Positions 1 to 8,369 of a DNA stretch of 64,000 bases are shown here, piece by piece. A program made the translations under genes and the position numbers. The stretch is from an uncultured Aquimarina sp. (GTDB taxonomy: Bacteria; Bacteroidota; Bacteroidia; Flavobacteriales; Flavobacteriaceae). How positions within the stretch are numbered: the stretch's first letter is position 1; every line of letters begins with the position of its first letter. The notes beneath the pieces are model-generated. The model did no database searches and was not told where the DNA came from. It was given only the letters and a program-made list of their open reading frames with translations. The stretch lies in contig CANMKX010000006.1 of NCBI GenBank assembly GCA_947498595.1, positions 62,001-126,000 of the forward strand, written 5' to 3'.

Positions 1-475
1 TTTCTGCATAATTAACAGCTAAAAGTCGTTTACTAGCAGAAGTGTTTTCGAATAATGAAATTGTCATTTCTTTTTTTAGAGTTGTTTTTTCATCGTTTAA
101 TGTTGATAATTTTACTTCTTGTAGCTCTTGTTGTTGTGTTTTGCCAAAATAAAAACTACTGATCATTAGGATTAAAGTAGCAGCAATTTGCAACGCAGTT
201 TTCCAAGTATGCTTTTTATTAGATAGTAGAGTGTTTTTTTTGGTTTCTGTATAAATTTCACGAGCTAACATTGTTTCAAAATTATCTTTTAAATGCTTAC
301 TAGGAATTTCGATAGGACTTGAGTCTATTTCAGTAAAAATTAATTGTAATTCATTGAGTGTCTTTCGGCAAGAACTGCATTTTTGTAAATGCTCTTCTAT
401 TTCGGATTTTGCAACTGAATTTAATTCTTGATGTATGTAATCGATCAATCGATCTTGGATATCTGTACAGTTCAT
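1..475 (-). CDS. Anti-sigma factor with zf-HC2 zinc finger, C-terminus cut by the window edge
   Basis: The reading frame starts at ATG 475 and runs off the window start, giving about 158 residues. The N-terminus has the zf-HC2 pattern H29-x3-C33-x2-C36, typical of membrane anti-sigma factors that hold an ECF sigma factor until a signal arrives. A single hydrophobic segment near residues 91-108 (core LQIAATLILMISSFYFG) would anchor it in the inner membrane with the zinc finger in the cytoplasm; the rest, rich in charged and polar residues, would be periplasmic. It begins 4 bp after the stop of the upstream sigma factor gene, so the two are surely co-transcribed and probably translationally coupled. 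The signal it senses cannot be read from the sequence. Confidence 0.85.
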   Translation of the reverse strand, partial: MNCTDIQDRLIDYIHQELNSVAKSEIEEHLQKCSSCRKTLNELQLIFTEIDSSPIEIPSKHLKDNFETMLAREIYTETKKNTLLSNKKHTWKTALQIAATLILMISSFYFGKTQQQELQEVKLSTLNDEKTTLKKEMTISLFENTSASKRLLAVNYAE

Positions 476-479
476 AAGA

Positions 480-1013
480 TTACATGTTTTGGAAATAGTG
501 ATTTTTTAATTTTGCGATAGCTCTATGTATTTTAGTCTTTACAGCACCCCTAGTTGAGTCGGTTATTTCTGCAATTTCTTGATATTTTATATTTTGATAT
601 CGATGCATGACAATTAACATTTTATCGGTGTAATTTAGCTTGTTTAGAGCAGTTTCTAATTGTTCTTTGATTTCTTTTGAAGTAATGTTTTCTTCAGGTA
701 TTTTTTGAATTTTATAATCTATATCATCCAATCGTTGATTTTTGTTTTTTTGAGATTTGTAATGATCCATAAAAACGTTTCTAGCAATTGTATAAATCCA
801 AGATGAAAATTTACCTTCTTTATAGGATGTTCTATATTTTATTAATTTATAAAAAACATCTTGAGTTAAATCCTCACTATGATCTTTGTCTTGTACCATT
901 TTTAAGAGAAAATTATAAATCTTGATATGATACCTGTCAAAAAGAATACGAGTATATTCCAGTTTTCCATGGGAGATCATTGTCATAATTTCTTCATCTT
1001 TTAAATGCTTCAA
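480..1013 (-). CDS. ECF-type RNA polymerase sigma factor (sigma-70 family)
   Basis: This 177-residue protein has the two-domain ECF architecture. Sigma region 2 lies around residues 20-95 (FDRYHIKIYNFLLKM, then the SEDLTQDVFYKL helix and the FSSWIYTIARNVFMDHYK promoter-melting stretch). A region 4 helix-turn-helix lies around residues 120-172 (YTDKMLIVMHRYQNIKYQEIAEI...RGAVKTKIHRA). Region 3 is absent, as expected for ECF factors. The start used is TTG at 1013; the next in-frame ATG (986) would remove residues that ECF N-termini usually keep. The zf-HC2 anti-sigma gene follows 4 bp downstream. A candidate self-regulated promoter (GTAAC-type -35) lies upstream at 1047-1073. Target genes are unknown. 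Confidence 0.93.
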   Translation of the reverse strand: MKHLKDEEIMTMISHGKLEYTRILFDRYHIKIYNFLLKMVQDKDHSEDLTQDVFYKLIKYRTSYKEGKFSSWIYTIARNVFMDHYKSQKNKNQRLDDIDYKIQKIPEENITSKEIKEQLETALNKLNYTDKMLIVMHRYQNIKYQEIAEITDSTRGAVKTKIHRAIAKLKNHYFQNM

Positions 1014-1046
1014 TTGTGCTTTTTTTGAATTGGTTTCTTATTTATA

Positions 1047-1073
1047 ATACCTAGAATTTTTAAAAAGGTTACA
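1047..1073 (-). promoter_or_regulatory. Candidate ECF-type promoter of the sigma/anti-sigma operon
   Basis: Read on the minus strand, TGTAACC (1073-1067) is followed after 16 bp by GTAT (1050-1047), about 34 bp before the TTG start at 1013. An AAC-containing -35 spaced about 16 bp from a GT-containing -10 is the general shape of ECF-sigma promoters, and such operons are often autoregulated. This is a motif match by eye only. Confidence 0.35.
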
Positions 1074-1082
1074 TATGGGTAT

Positions 1083-1117
1083 AAAAAAAATGCTTCCTAT
1101 TTATTAGGAAGCATTTT
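1083..1117 (-). terminator. Rho-independent terminator after the dksA-like gene
   Basis: The inverted repeat AAAATGCTTCCTA / TAGGAAGCATTTT (1087-1099 and 1105-1117) has a 5-nt loop and is followed on the minus strand by a run of T. It lies 28 bp beyond the stop of the dksA-like gene and ends the ileS operon. Confidence 0.8.
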
Positions 1118-1144
1118 GTATATCGTTTAAGATGGCGTGCAAGA

Positions 1145-1534
1145 TTATTTCTTTTGCATATTTTTAGCCTCGATACTTAAGGTGGCGTGAGGAACTAATT
1201 TTAATCGTTCAGGATTAATAAGTTTTCCAGTAACACGACATATACCGTAGGTTTTGTTTTCTATGCGTAGTAATCCGTTTTTTAGATCTCTTAAGAACTT
1301 TTCTTGCCTGATAGCGAGTTGTCTATTCTTTTCTTTAGACATAGTTTCACTACCTTCTTCAAAAGCTTTAAAAGTAGGCGATGTATCATCGGTTCCATTA
1401 TTACCGTCGTTTTTATACGCACTTTGTAGTAATTCTAAATCCTTTTTACACTTTTCAATCTTGTCAAGAATAATTTCTTTAAAAGTTGCCAAGTCTGTAT
1501 CGCTGTATCTTACTTTTATATCTTCTGGTGCCAT
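1145..1534 (-). CDS. TraR/DksA-family regulator with degenerate zinc finger
   Basis: This 129-residue protein has an N-terminal coiled-coil helix pair (about residues 14-90) and a C-terminal segment YGICRVTGKLINPERLKLVPHA typical of the DksA/TraR fold. DksA proteins insert the coiled coil into the RNA polymerase secondary channel and adjust rRNA and stress transcription. The four-cysteine zinc site is not intact here: only C99 remains of the first CxxC pair (the partner position is T102) and the second pair is missing, with H116 nearby. I recall this degenerate form as common in Bacteroidota homologues. The gene starts 5 bp after the ileS stop, so it is co-transcribed with ileS, and a terminator follows. 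Whether it acts as a true DksA is not shown by the sequence. Confidence 0.85.
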   Translation of the reverse strand: MAPEDIKVRYSDTDLATFKEIILDKIEKCKKDLELLQSAYKNDGNNGTDDTSPTFKAFEEGSETMSKEKNRQLAIRQEKFLRDLKNGLLRIENKTYGICRVTGKLINPERLKLVPHATLSIEAKNMQKK

Positions 1535-1539
1535 ACTCT

Positions 1540-4500
1540 TTAATGTTTTTTAATATGCAATTGAGTTTCTATGGTGTCAAAAGCAATTTCCGTACCATTA
1601 TTTATAGTAGTAGAAAACTCAATTGAAGCGGTTAACGTTTCATTTTTAATATAACTCTCATTACTAGCAACGGCTTCTTGTATCGTTTTATTTTCTAAGA
1701 AAGTGATATCTATCTTATCAGTCACCTCTAAGCCACTATCCTTACGGATATTTTGTATACGATTAACAAGTTCTCGGGCTATTCCCTCTTTTTTTAATTC
1801 GGGGGTAATATTAACATCAAGAGCCACCGTCAAACCTTCAGAATTTGCTACTAACCAGCCTTCTATATCTTGTGAGCTGATCTCTACATCAGCTTTCTCT
1901 AAAGTAATAATTTTATCGTTAACTTTTAAACTAAATTCACCTGTTTTCTCTAAAGCAGCAATACTTTCTTGATCGAATTTTCGTATCTCATTAGCAATCA
2001 GCTTCATGTCTTTTCCGAAACGAGGGCCTAAAGCTTTGAAATTAGGCTTTATTTGTTTTACAAGGATACCAGAAGCATCATCAAGTAACTCAATTTCTTT
2101 AACATTAACTTCGCTTTTGATCAAATTAGCGACAGCATTGATCTCGTTTTTTTCATTTTCATTCAAAACAGGGATCATAATACGTTGTAATGGTTGGCGT
2201 ACTTTGATTTTTTCTTTTTGACGTAATGATAATACAAGAGATGACACTGTTTGTGCTTTTTGCATTTTTTGCTCTAAAGCTTTATCTATAAATGAAGCAT
2301 CAGATACAGGGAAATCTGCTAAATGAACACTATCAAAAGATTCTATTTTGGTGTTAACCGTTAAATCTTTGTATAAACGATCCATGAAAAACGGCGCTAC
2401 TGGAGCTGCCAATTTAGCAACCGTTAACATACATGTATGTAATGTTTGATATGCCGAGATTTTATCTAATTGATATTCTCCTTTCCAATAACGTCTTCTA
2501 CTTAAACGAACAAACCAGTTACTTAGATTTTCTTGAACAAAATCAGAAATAGCACGTGTTGCTTTTGTTGGTTCATAATCATTATAGTATTCGTCAACAT
2601 TTTTGATTAATGTATGTAATTCACTTAAAACCCAACGATCTATTTCTGGTCTATCTGCTAATGGGATATCTGTTTCACTATAAGTGAAATTATCAATATT
2701 AGCATATAATGTGAAAAATGAATATGTATTATATAAAGTTCCGAAAAACTTACGACGTGTTTCAGCAATACCTTCACTGTCAAACTTTAAGTTGTCCCAA
2801 GGATTTGCATTACTGATCATGTACCATCGAGTAGCATCAGGTCCATATTTTGATAAAGTTTCAAATGGATCTACAGCATTTCCTAGACGTTTAGACATTT
2901 TTTGCCCATTTTTATCTAATACCAATCCATTTGATACTACATTTTTATAAGCAACATCATCAAATGTCATTGTAGCTATTGCATGCAGTGTATAGAACCA
3001 ACCACGAGTTTGATCTACACCTTCTGCAATAAAATCAGCTTGACGTTCACCTGCTTCAACTTTTTCTTTGTTTTCAAAAGGATAATGCCATTGTGCATAC
3101 GGCATAGAGCCAGAATCAAACCAAACATCGATTAAGTCGCTTTCTCGTTTCATTGGTTTACCAGAAGGAGAAACTAAAACAATAGTGTCAACTACATTTT
3201 TATGTAAGTCTATTTTATCGTAGTTCTCATCACTCATGTCACCAACTGTAAACTCTGCAAAAACATCTGAAGCAAGAACACCTGCTTCAACAGCTTTTGA
3301 CATTTCGGATTTTAACTCTTCTACAGATTCGATAATGATTTCTTCTTTCCCATCTTCTGTACGCCAGATTGGTAATGGAATTCCCCAATAACGAGAACGA
3401 GATAAGTTCCAGTCATTTGCATTGGCTAACCAATTTCCGAAACGACCTTCTCCTGTTGATTTAGGCTTCCAATTGATTCCTAAATTTAGTTCATGCATAC
3501 GATTTTTTACATCAGTAATTTTAATGAACCAAGAATCTAATGGGTAATATAAAATAGGTTTATCAGTACGCCAGCAATTAGGATAACTGTGAACGTATTT
3601 TTCAACTTTAAAAGCTTTATTTTCTGTTTTTAATTTAATAGCAATCTCTACATCTACAGAACGTTCAGGAGCTTCGCCATCTGCATAATATTCGTTTTTA
3701 ACGTATTTTCCTGCAAATTCACCTAAGTGCTCAGTAAACTTCCCTTGAAGGTTTACTAAAGGAACAAGATTATCATTAGCATCTTTAACAAGCATAGGCG
3801 GAACTTCTGGAGAAGCTTGTTTAGCAACCATCGCATCATCTGCCCCAAAAGTAGGCGCAGTATGTACAATACCAGTTCCATCTTCTGTAGTAACGAAATC
3901 ACCAGCGATGACTCTAAATGCATTTTCTGGATTGTCGTTAGGTAGAACATAATCTAATAATTGTTCATAACGAGCTTCTACAAAATCAGCACCTTTGTAT
4001 TCGTGTGTAATTGTATAAGGGATTTTTTTATCTCCTTGCTGATATGTAGCAACATCTTCAACAGTATCAACAGCAACAAATTTTCCAGCAAATTGTTTCC
4101 CAACTAAATTTTTAGCAAGGATAACTTGAATAGGTTCAAAAGTATATTGATTGTATGTTTTTACAACAACGTATTCAATTTTCGCTCCAACAGTTAATGC
4201 TGTATTTGATGGCAATGTCCAAGGAGTTGTAGTCCAAGCAAGGAAATGAACATCTCCTATGTTTTGTAATTCTTTAGGTAAAGTAGCTGGTTTAGCTTTA
4301 AATTGAGCAACAACAGTAGTATCAGTAACATCTTGATAAGTACCTGGTTGATTCAATTCATGAGAACTAAGACCTGTACCTGCTTTTGGAGAATATGGTT
4401 GTATTGTATATCCTTTGTAGATTAACCCTTTTTTATAGATTTGAGCTAATAACCACCACACACTCTCCATATACTTAGATTTGTATGTAATGTATGGATT

Positions 4501-4941
4501 TTCCATGTCTACCCAATACCCTATTTTTTCGGTAAGATCATTCCAGATACTAGTATAACGCATTACAGCTTTTTTACAAGCTTCGTTATATTCTTCTACA
4601 GTGATCTTTTTACCAATATCTTCCTTGGTGATTCCTAATTCTTTTTCTACACCAAGTTCAACAGGCAGCCCATGAGTATCCCATCCTGCTTTACGTTTAA
4701 CTTGAAATCCTTTTTGTGTTTTATAACGACAAAAAATATCTTTAATAGCACGTGCCATTACGTGGTGGATACCAGGAAGTCCGTTTGCAGAAGGAGGTCC
4801 TTCAAAAAATACATACGGTTCTGCACCTTCACGGCTGGTTATACTTTTATCAAAAATGGAGTTCTGCTTCCAGAAATCCAACATATCATCTGCTACTTTA
4901 GGTAGATCAAGCCCTTTATATTCAGGAAACTTCGTGCTCAT
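1540..4941 (-). CDS. ileS: Isoleucyl-tRNA synthetase, long form with an altered HIGH motif
   Basis: This 1133-residue class I synthetase charges tRNA-Ile with isoleucine. The order is a Rossmann catalytic domain split by the CP1 editing domain (roughly residues 190-420), the KMSKR signature at about 681-685 (NGQKMSKRLGN), then an anticodon-binding domain and a long C-terminal extension. The length fits the eukaryote-like (IleRS2-type) group better than the roughly 940-residue E. coli type. The HIGH signature reads G57-I58-H59-H60 instead of H-x-G-H, so the first and third residues are exchanged (codons at 4773-4762, GGT ATC CAC CAC). I recall this GxHH form from a subset of IleRS2 enzymes with very strong mupirocin resistance. 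It is the first gene of an operon with the dksA-like gene. The ATG start at 4941 leaves 151 bp to the divergent nitrilase-family gene. Confidence 0.97.
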   Translation of the reverse strand: MSTKFPEYKGLDLPKVADDMLDFWKQNSIFDKSITSREGAEPYVFFEGPPSANGLPGIHHVMARAIKDIFCRYKTQKGFQVKRKAGWDTHGLPVELGVEKELGITKEDIGKKITVEEYNEACKKAVMRYTSIWNDLTEKIGYWVDMENPYITYKSKYMESVWWLLAQIYKKGLIYKGYTIQPYSPKAGTGLSSHELNQPGTYQDVTDTTVVAQFKAKPATLPKELQNIGDVHFLAWTTTPWTLPSNTALTVGAKIEYVVVKTYNQYTFEPIQVILAKNLVGKQFAGKFVAVDTVEDVATYQQGDKKIPYTITHEYKGADFVEARYEQLLDYVLPNDNPENAFRVIAGDFVTTEDGTGIVHTAPTFGADDAMVAKQASPEVPPMLVKDANDNLVPLVNLQGKFTEHLGEFAGKYVKNEYYADGEAPERSVDVEIAIKLKTENKAFKVEKYVHSYPNCWRTDKPILYYPLDSWFIKITDVKNRMHELNLGINWKPKSTGEGRFGNWLANANDWNLSRSRYWGIPLPIWRTEDGKEEIIIESVEELKSEMSKAVEAGVLASDVFAEFTVGDMSDENYDKIDLHKNVVDTIVLVSPSGKPMKRESDLIDVWFDSGSMPYAQWHYPFENKEKVEAGERQADFIAEGVDQTRGWFYTLHAIATMTFDDVAYKNVVSNGLVLDKNGQKMSKRLGNAVDPFETLSKYGPDATRWYMISNANPWDNLKFDSEGIAETRRKFFGTLYNTYSFFTLYANIDNFTYSETDIPLADRPEIDRWVLSELHTLIKNVDEYYNDYEPTKATRAISDFVQENLSNWFVRLSRRRYWKGEYQLDKISAYQTLHTCMLTVAKLAAPVAPFFMDRLYKDLTVNTKIESFDSVHLADFPVSDASFIDKALEQKMQKAQTVSSLVLSLRQKEKIKVRQPLQRIMIPVLNENEKNEINAVANLIKSEVNVKEIELLDDASGILVKQIKPNFKALGPRFGKDMKLIANEIRKFDQESIAALEKTGEFSLKVNDKIITLEKADVEISSQDIEGWLVANSEGLTVALDVNITPELKKEGIARELVNRIQNIRKDSGLEVTDKIDITFLENKTIQEAVASNESYIKNETLTASIEFSTTINNGTEIAFDTIETQLHIKKH

Positions 4942-5092
4942 GTTTTCACTCTTTCTATTAAACTTGCGAAAATAACGATTTTATTGTTAAAAGACGAGGG
5001 TAAAAATAGTAAATACCTGAGCGTGTTTTTTATGGTGATTTTGAGTTGAATTTAAAACACTATTTTTAACCTAAAGAAAAATAAATCAATCC

Positions 5093-5878
5093 ATGAAAGA
5101 AGCTCTTGAGATAGCAGTTATACAGGCTCACCTTGCTTGGGAAAATCCTGTGCAAAATAGAAAGATGTTTGCTGATAAAATCAATAAAATAAAGAATGAC
5201 ATTGATGTTGTTTTTTTACCAGAAATGTTTACTTCTGGCTTTACGATGAATACAGTAGAAGTAGCAGAGTCTATGCAAGGTGACACAATAAGTTGGATGC
5301 GTCAATTAGCAAAAAAAAAGCAATGCGCAATTGCAGGTAGTTTGATTATAATAGAAGATGAAAAATACTATAATCGATTTGTGTTTATGAAAGAGGATGG
5401 AAGTTATATAATATATGATAAGCACCATTTGTTTACGTTAGCAAAAGAGCATGAAACTTATGATGATGGAGAAGTGCAAATAATAATTGATTATAAGGGG
5501 TGGAAAATAAAACCATTAATATGTTATGATCTTAGATTCCCTGTTTGGGCAAGAAATACAGAAAACTATGATGTGTTGGTTTATGTAGCCAGTTGGCCAA
5601 AGCCAAGAATACAGGCTTGGGATATATTATTACAGGCTAGAGCTATTGAAAACATGAGTTATACGATTGGTGTGAATAGAATAGGATTAGATGGAAATGG
5701 ATATGAGTATAATGGACATTCAGCTGTATACGATGTGCTAGGAGCTAATATACTAAACCAAGAATTACCTATAGAAAAAGAAGTTGTATTATATGCTACA
5801 TTAACAAAAAAACATATCCAGAAAATTAGAGAAAAATTACCTTTTCTGAAAGATGCAGATCGCTTTAAATTGAAATAA
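5093..5878 (+). CDS. Nitrilase-superfamily amidase, omega-amidase (YafV/NIT2) type
   Basis: This 261-residue carbon-nitrogen hydrolase covers one full nitrilase domain. The Glu-Lys-Cys triad is visible: Glu in VVFLPEMFTSGF (near residue 44), Lys in IYDKHHLF (near 110) and Cys in PLICYDLRFPVWARN (near 143). The YDLRFPVWARN context and the KHHLF loop match the omega-amidase group, which hydrolyses alpha-ketoglutaramate and alpha-ketosuccinamate left by transamination of glutamine and asparagine. No signal peptide is present, so it acts in the cytoplasm. It is transcribed alone, divergent from ileS, and ends at a bidirectional terminator (5881-5915). The exact substrate is inferred from family resemblance. 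Confidence 0.88.
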   Translation: MKEALEIAVIQAHLAWENPVQNRKMFADKINKIKNDIDVVFLPEMFTSGFTMNTVEVAESMQGDTISWMRQLAKKKQCAIAGSLIIIEDEKYYNRFVFMKEDGSYIIYDKHHLFTLAKEHETYDDGEVQIIIDYKGWKIKPLICYDLRFPVWARNTENYDVLVYVASWPKPRIQAWDILLQARAIENMSYTIGVNRIGLDGNGYEYNGHSAVYDVLGANILNQELPIEKEVVLYATLTKKHIQKIREKLPFLKDADRFKLK

Positions 5879-5880
5879 AA

Positions 5881-5915
5881 AAAATCCTCTTGATTGTTAC
5901 TTTCAAGAGGATTTT
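5881..5915. terminator. Bidirectional terminator between the amidase and the Ig-like lipoprotein gene
   Basis: The inverted repeat AAAATCCTCTTGA / TCAAGAGGATTTT (5881-5893 and 5903-5915) sits 2 bp after the amidase stop and 19 bp before the convergent stop at 5935. A-rich and T-rich flanks on both sides let it work in either direction. Confidence 0.75.
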
Positions 5916-5934
5916 ATATAGTTTTATTTAAAAA

Positions 5935-7557
5935 TTAGTCTATCTCATCAATAAGAGTGAAATTTTGTTTTAATTCCCAATTGGCTCGTACATCTATTAT
6001 TGAAGGATAATAGCTAACACGTTCTGGCTGTTTGTGATTGAGAAAACTACCGGTATCCCATACACCATTGTTATTGGTGTCAAAAATGACTCTTAAATTG
6101 TATTTTGCAGGATTGAGATGGTCAAACGTAATTATTTCATCTTTACGAGAAATCTTTTCAGTAATAACTTCAAGCTTATCATTTGTTAATTGAACGATTA
6201 CAGGATACTCTTTTACATTTGTTAGTGTAACAAAAACTTTACCGTAATCTGCTAATTTTTTAGTTCTGAAAGTGTAATTTATAGTGTCATTTGTATTGCC
6301 TAAGAAATCGGTAATAGCTTCAGGTAATAATTGCATATTGTATGCTTTTGTTTCTGCTTTTTCAAAAGAAAAGATAATTTCGTTTTCTATCATATCTACT
6401 TTTGATGTAAATGGAATAGCAACGGTATCTTTATCAACTAAAGTAATCAAATCGTTATTAATAGATTCTAAAGGGATATTAGCAGATATTCTGAAATCTT
6501 TGTTTAAAGGTAATTCTCTTGTTACTGAAGGCTTTAATATTAGAGAATCTTTTTTCTGATCTTTAAATCGAGTAATGATTTCTTCTTTATAATCGTTATG
6601 AGAAACTTCAAAAGTTAAACTATCTTTTTCAAAAAATGGTTTAAACCAATAATACAAAGAATCCTTGTTTTTATCTTTGATAATACGATATTTAAAATCA
6701 GAAGGAGTTTCTGTTAATAGTTTTATATTCATATTTTTAGCATCTCCCTCGTATCCAAAAATGAACCTGTTTTTTGATGCTTGTTTTGGTTTTAATGCTT
6801 TTGTCGCTAATTTTTCTTTAAACAGTTTTAAATTAAAAACTTTACTTGTGTCAGCAGGCAAATTGATGTATTCGTTATAGAAACCTATTTTATCTTGTTT
6901 AGGTTCAAAAGTATAATTAGTAGCTACATCCTTTAATGCAATTAGTTGATATTGACCAGCTTTTAAGTTGTCTAACGTAAAGTGAGTGCTGTCTAGCGTA
7001 TTTCCTATATAGCGAGGTGTCTTTTTATAAACGATAGAATCTGTATAGTCTTCATCAACTTCATATAAAGCTATTGAAACAAAAGATTCAGGGTCTTTTT
7101 TTAAACCATCAGCAATTCCTCCTTTTATAGATAAAGAGTCTAAATAATTTCCTGTAGAAAAAACATATTTAAAAAAAGATAAAGGATTTCCTTCATTGTT
7201 ATCTTCAATACTTTCTCCAAAACTAATACTATAGGTAGTATTTTCTAACAAAGTATCTTTAAATTGAATTTTAATATATTTACTAGCATTACCTAATGGA
7301 GAAATAATAGGTTTAGGATCCATCGGGGGAGAAATAACAATTTGCTTTTGAGGATCTTTTAATTTTACATATTCATCAAAATAGATACGAATTTCTTTTC
7401 TATTAAAATTTGTAGAATAATTAGGTGGTAAAGCTTTTATAAATTTTGGAGGGATAATATCTTTCTCACCACCAGTAATACTTCCTTTTTTGGCACAACC
7501 AAAAATAAAAAATACTGCTATAATCGTAATGATAAAATGAATAGACTTATTGTTCAT
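5935..7557 (-). CDS. Ig-like domain lipoprotein (Big_5/SbsA type)
   Basis: The 540-residue product begins with a lipoprotein signal peptide whose lipobox FIFGC puts the lipidated cysteine at residue 21. Residues about 35-135 (DIIPPKFIKALPPNYSTNFN, then IRIYFDEYVKLKDP, ending TYSISFGESIEDNNEGN) match the Big_5 (SbsA Ig-like) domain found at the start of many Bacteroidota lipoproteins. The rest is beta-rich; near the C-terminus FDTNNNGVWDTGSF is a DxNxNGxxD-type calcium-binding-like loop. Probable location is an envelope membrane, most likely the outer membrane. It starts about 53 bp downstream of the comF stop on the same strand and may share its transcript. No biochemical role can be assigned. 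Confidence 0.8.
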   Translation of the reverse strand: MNNKSIHFIITIIAVFFIFGCAKKGSITGGEKDIIPPKFIKALPPNYSTNFNRKEIRIYFDEYVKLKDPQKQIVISPPMDPKPIISPLGNASKYIKIQFKDTLLENTTYSISFGESIEDNNEGNPLSFFKYVFSTGNYLDSLSIKGGIADGLKKDPESFVSIALYEVDEDYTDSIVYKKTPRYIGNTLDSTHFTLDNLKAGQYQLIALKDVATNYTFEPKQDKIGFYNEYINLPADTSKVFNLKLFKEKLATKALKPKQASKNRFIFGYEGDAKNMNIKLLTETPSDFKYRIIKDKNKDSLYYWFKPFFEKDSLTFEVSHNDYKEEIITRFKDQKKDSLILKPSVTRELPLNKDFRISANIPLESINNDLITLVDKDTVAIPFTSKVDMIENEIIFSFEKAETKAYNMQLLPEAITDFLGNTNDTINYTFRTKKLADYGKVFVTLTNVKEYPVIVQLTNDKLEVITEKISRKDEIITFDHLNPAKYNLRVIFDTNNNGVWDTGSFLNHKQPERVSYYPSIIDVRANWELKQNFTLIDEID

Positions 7558-7610
7558 GTCACGCTAATAATTTTAAGCAAAGAAACAACTATTTATTACA
7601 AACGAAAAAC

Positions 7611-8291
7611 TCATTCGGTAATTGCCATTGTAGCGATACTTATTTTAATATTCGGAATAGTTAATAGAACTTGAGCACAAGCTTCAAGTGTGGCTCCTGT
7701 AGTGATTATATCATCTACAATTAATATGTGTTTGTTTTCTAGAAGATTTCCATTTTTAATTTCAAAAGTTTCAAAAGCGTTTTTCCATCTTGTTAAACGT
7801 TTTCTTTTAGATTGTTTGCTCGTGTGTAATTTTTTTTTCAATACAGAGTCAATATAGATTGCGTCTAATTTAGTAGCAATTTCTTTGCCAAATTTAGTTA
7901 CTTGATTGTATCCACGTTCTGCGAGTCTTTTTTTATGAATAGGAACAGGGATTATAATATCAATTTCTTGATAATTAGGAATTTGTTGTAGTTCGCTTCC
8001 TAACCATTGGCCTAAGGTAACCCCTATATTTTCTTGTCCTCGATATTTCAGGTTATGTATTAGGTTTTGAACCAAACTTTCCTTCTGAAATGAGAACAAA
8101 GCAGTAGCATTTATTACAGGAATTCTTCCGTAAAATACTTTTTCTATTTTTTTTACGTTTAAGTGATGATAATGTGTTAACGGAAGCTCATGTCTACAGC
8201 GTGTACAGATTACTTGCTCATTTTTGAATAAAGTATTATCACAGGCAGAACAGTATGAAGGGAAGAATAGATAGAGTAAGTCTCTTAACAT
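7611..8291 (-). CDS. comF: ComF-family phosphoribosyltransferase-like protein
   Basis: The product is 226 residues from ATG 8291. A longer frame exists from GTG 8333, but ComF proteins typically start MLxDLLxLFFP as seen at 8291, so that start is chosen. The N-terminus carries a four-cysteine zinc ribbon (CSAC...CTRC). The C-terminal half is a type I phosphoribosyltransferase fold with the PRPP loop ILIVDDIITTGAT. ComF is needed for DNA uptake in competent bacteria, probably in handling incoming single strands, and is widely conserved outside competent species. It is divergent from the coiled-coil gene at 8370. Whether this strain is naturally competent is unknown. Confidence 0.92.
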   Translation of the reverse strand: MLRDLLYLFFPSYCSACDNTLFKNEQVICTRCRHELPLTHYHHLNVKKIEKVFYGRIPVINATALFSFQKESLVQNLIHNLKYRGQENIGVTLGQWLGSELQQIPNYQEIDIIIPVPIHKKRLAERGYNQVTKFGKEIATKLDAIYIDSVLKKKLHTSKQSKRKRLTRWKNAFETFEIKNGNLLENKHILIVDDIITTGATLEACAQVLLTIPNIKISIATMAITE

Positions 8292-8369
8292 AAGAAAAAC
8301 ATAGATTGAAATTAAATTAATTATATTGCCCACAAATTAACGTAACCATCAAAAATCGGAATATTAATA

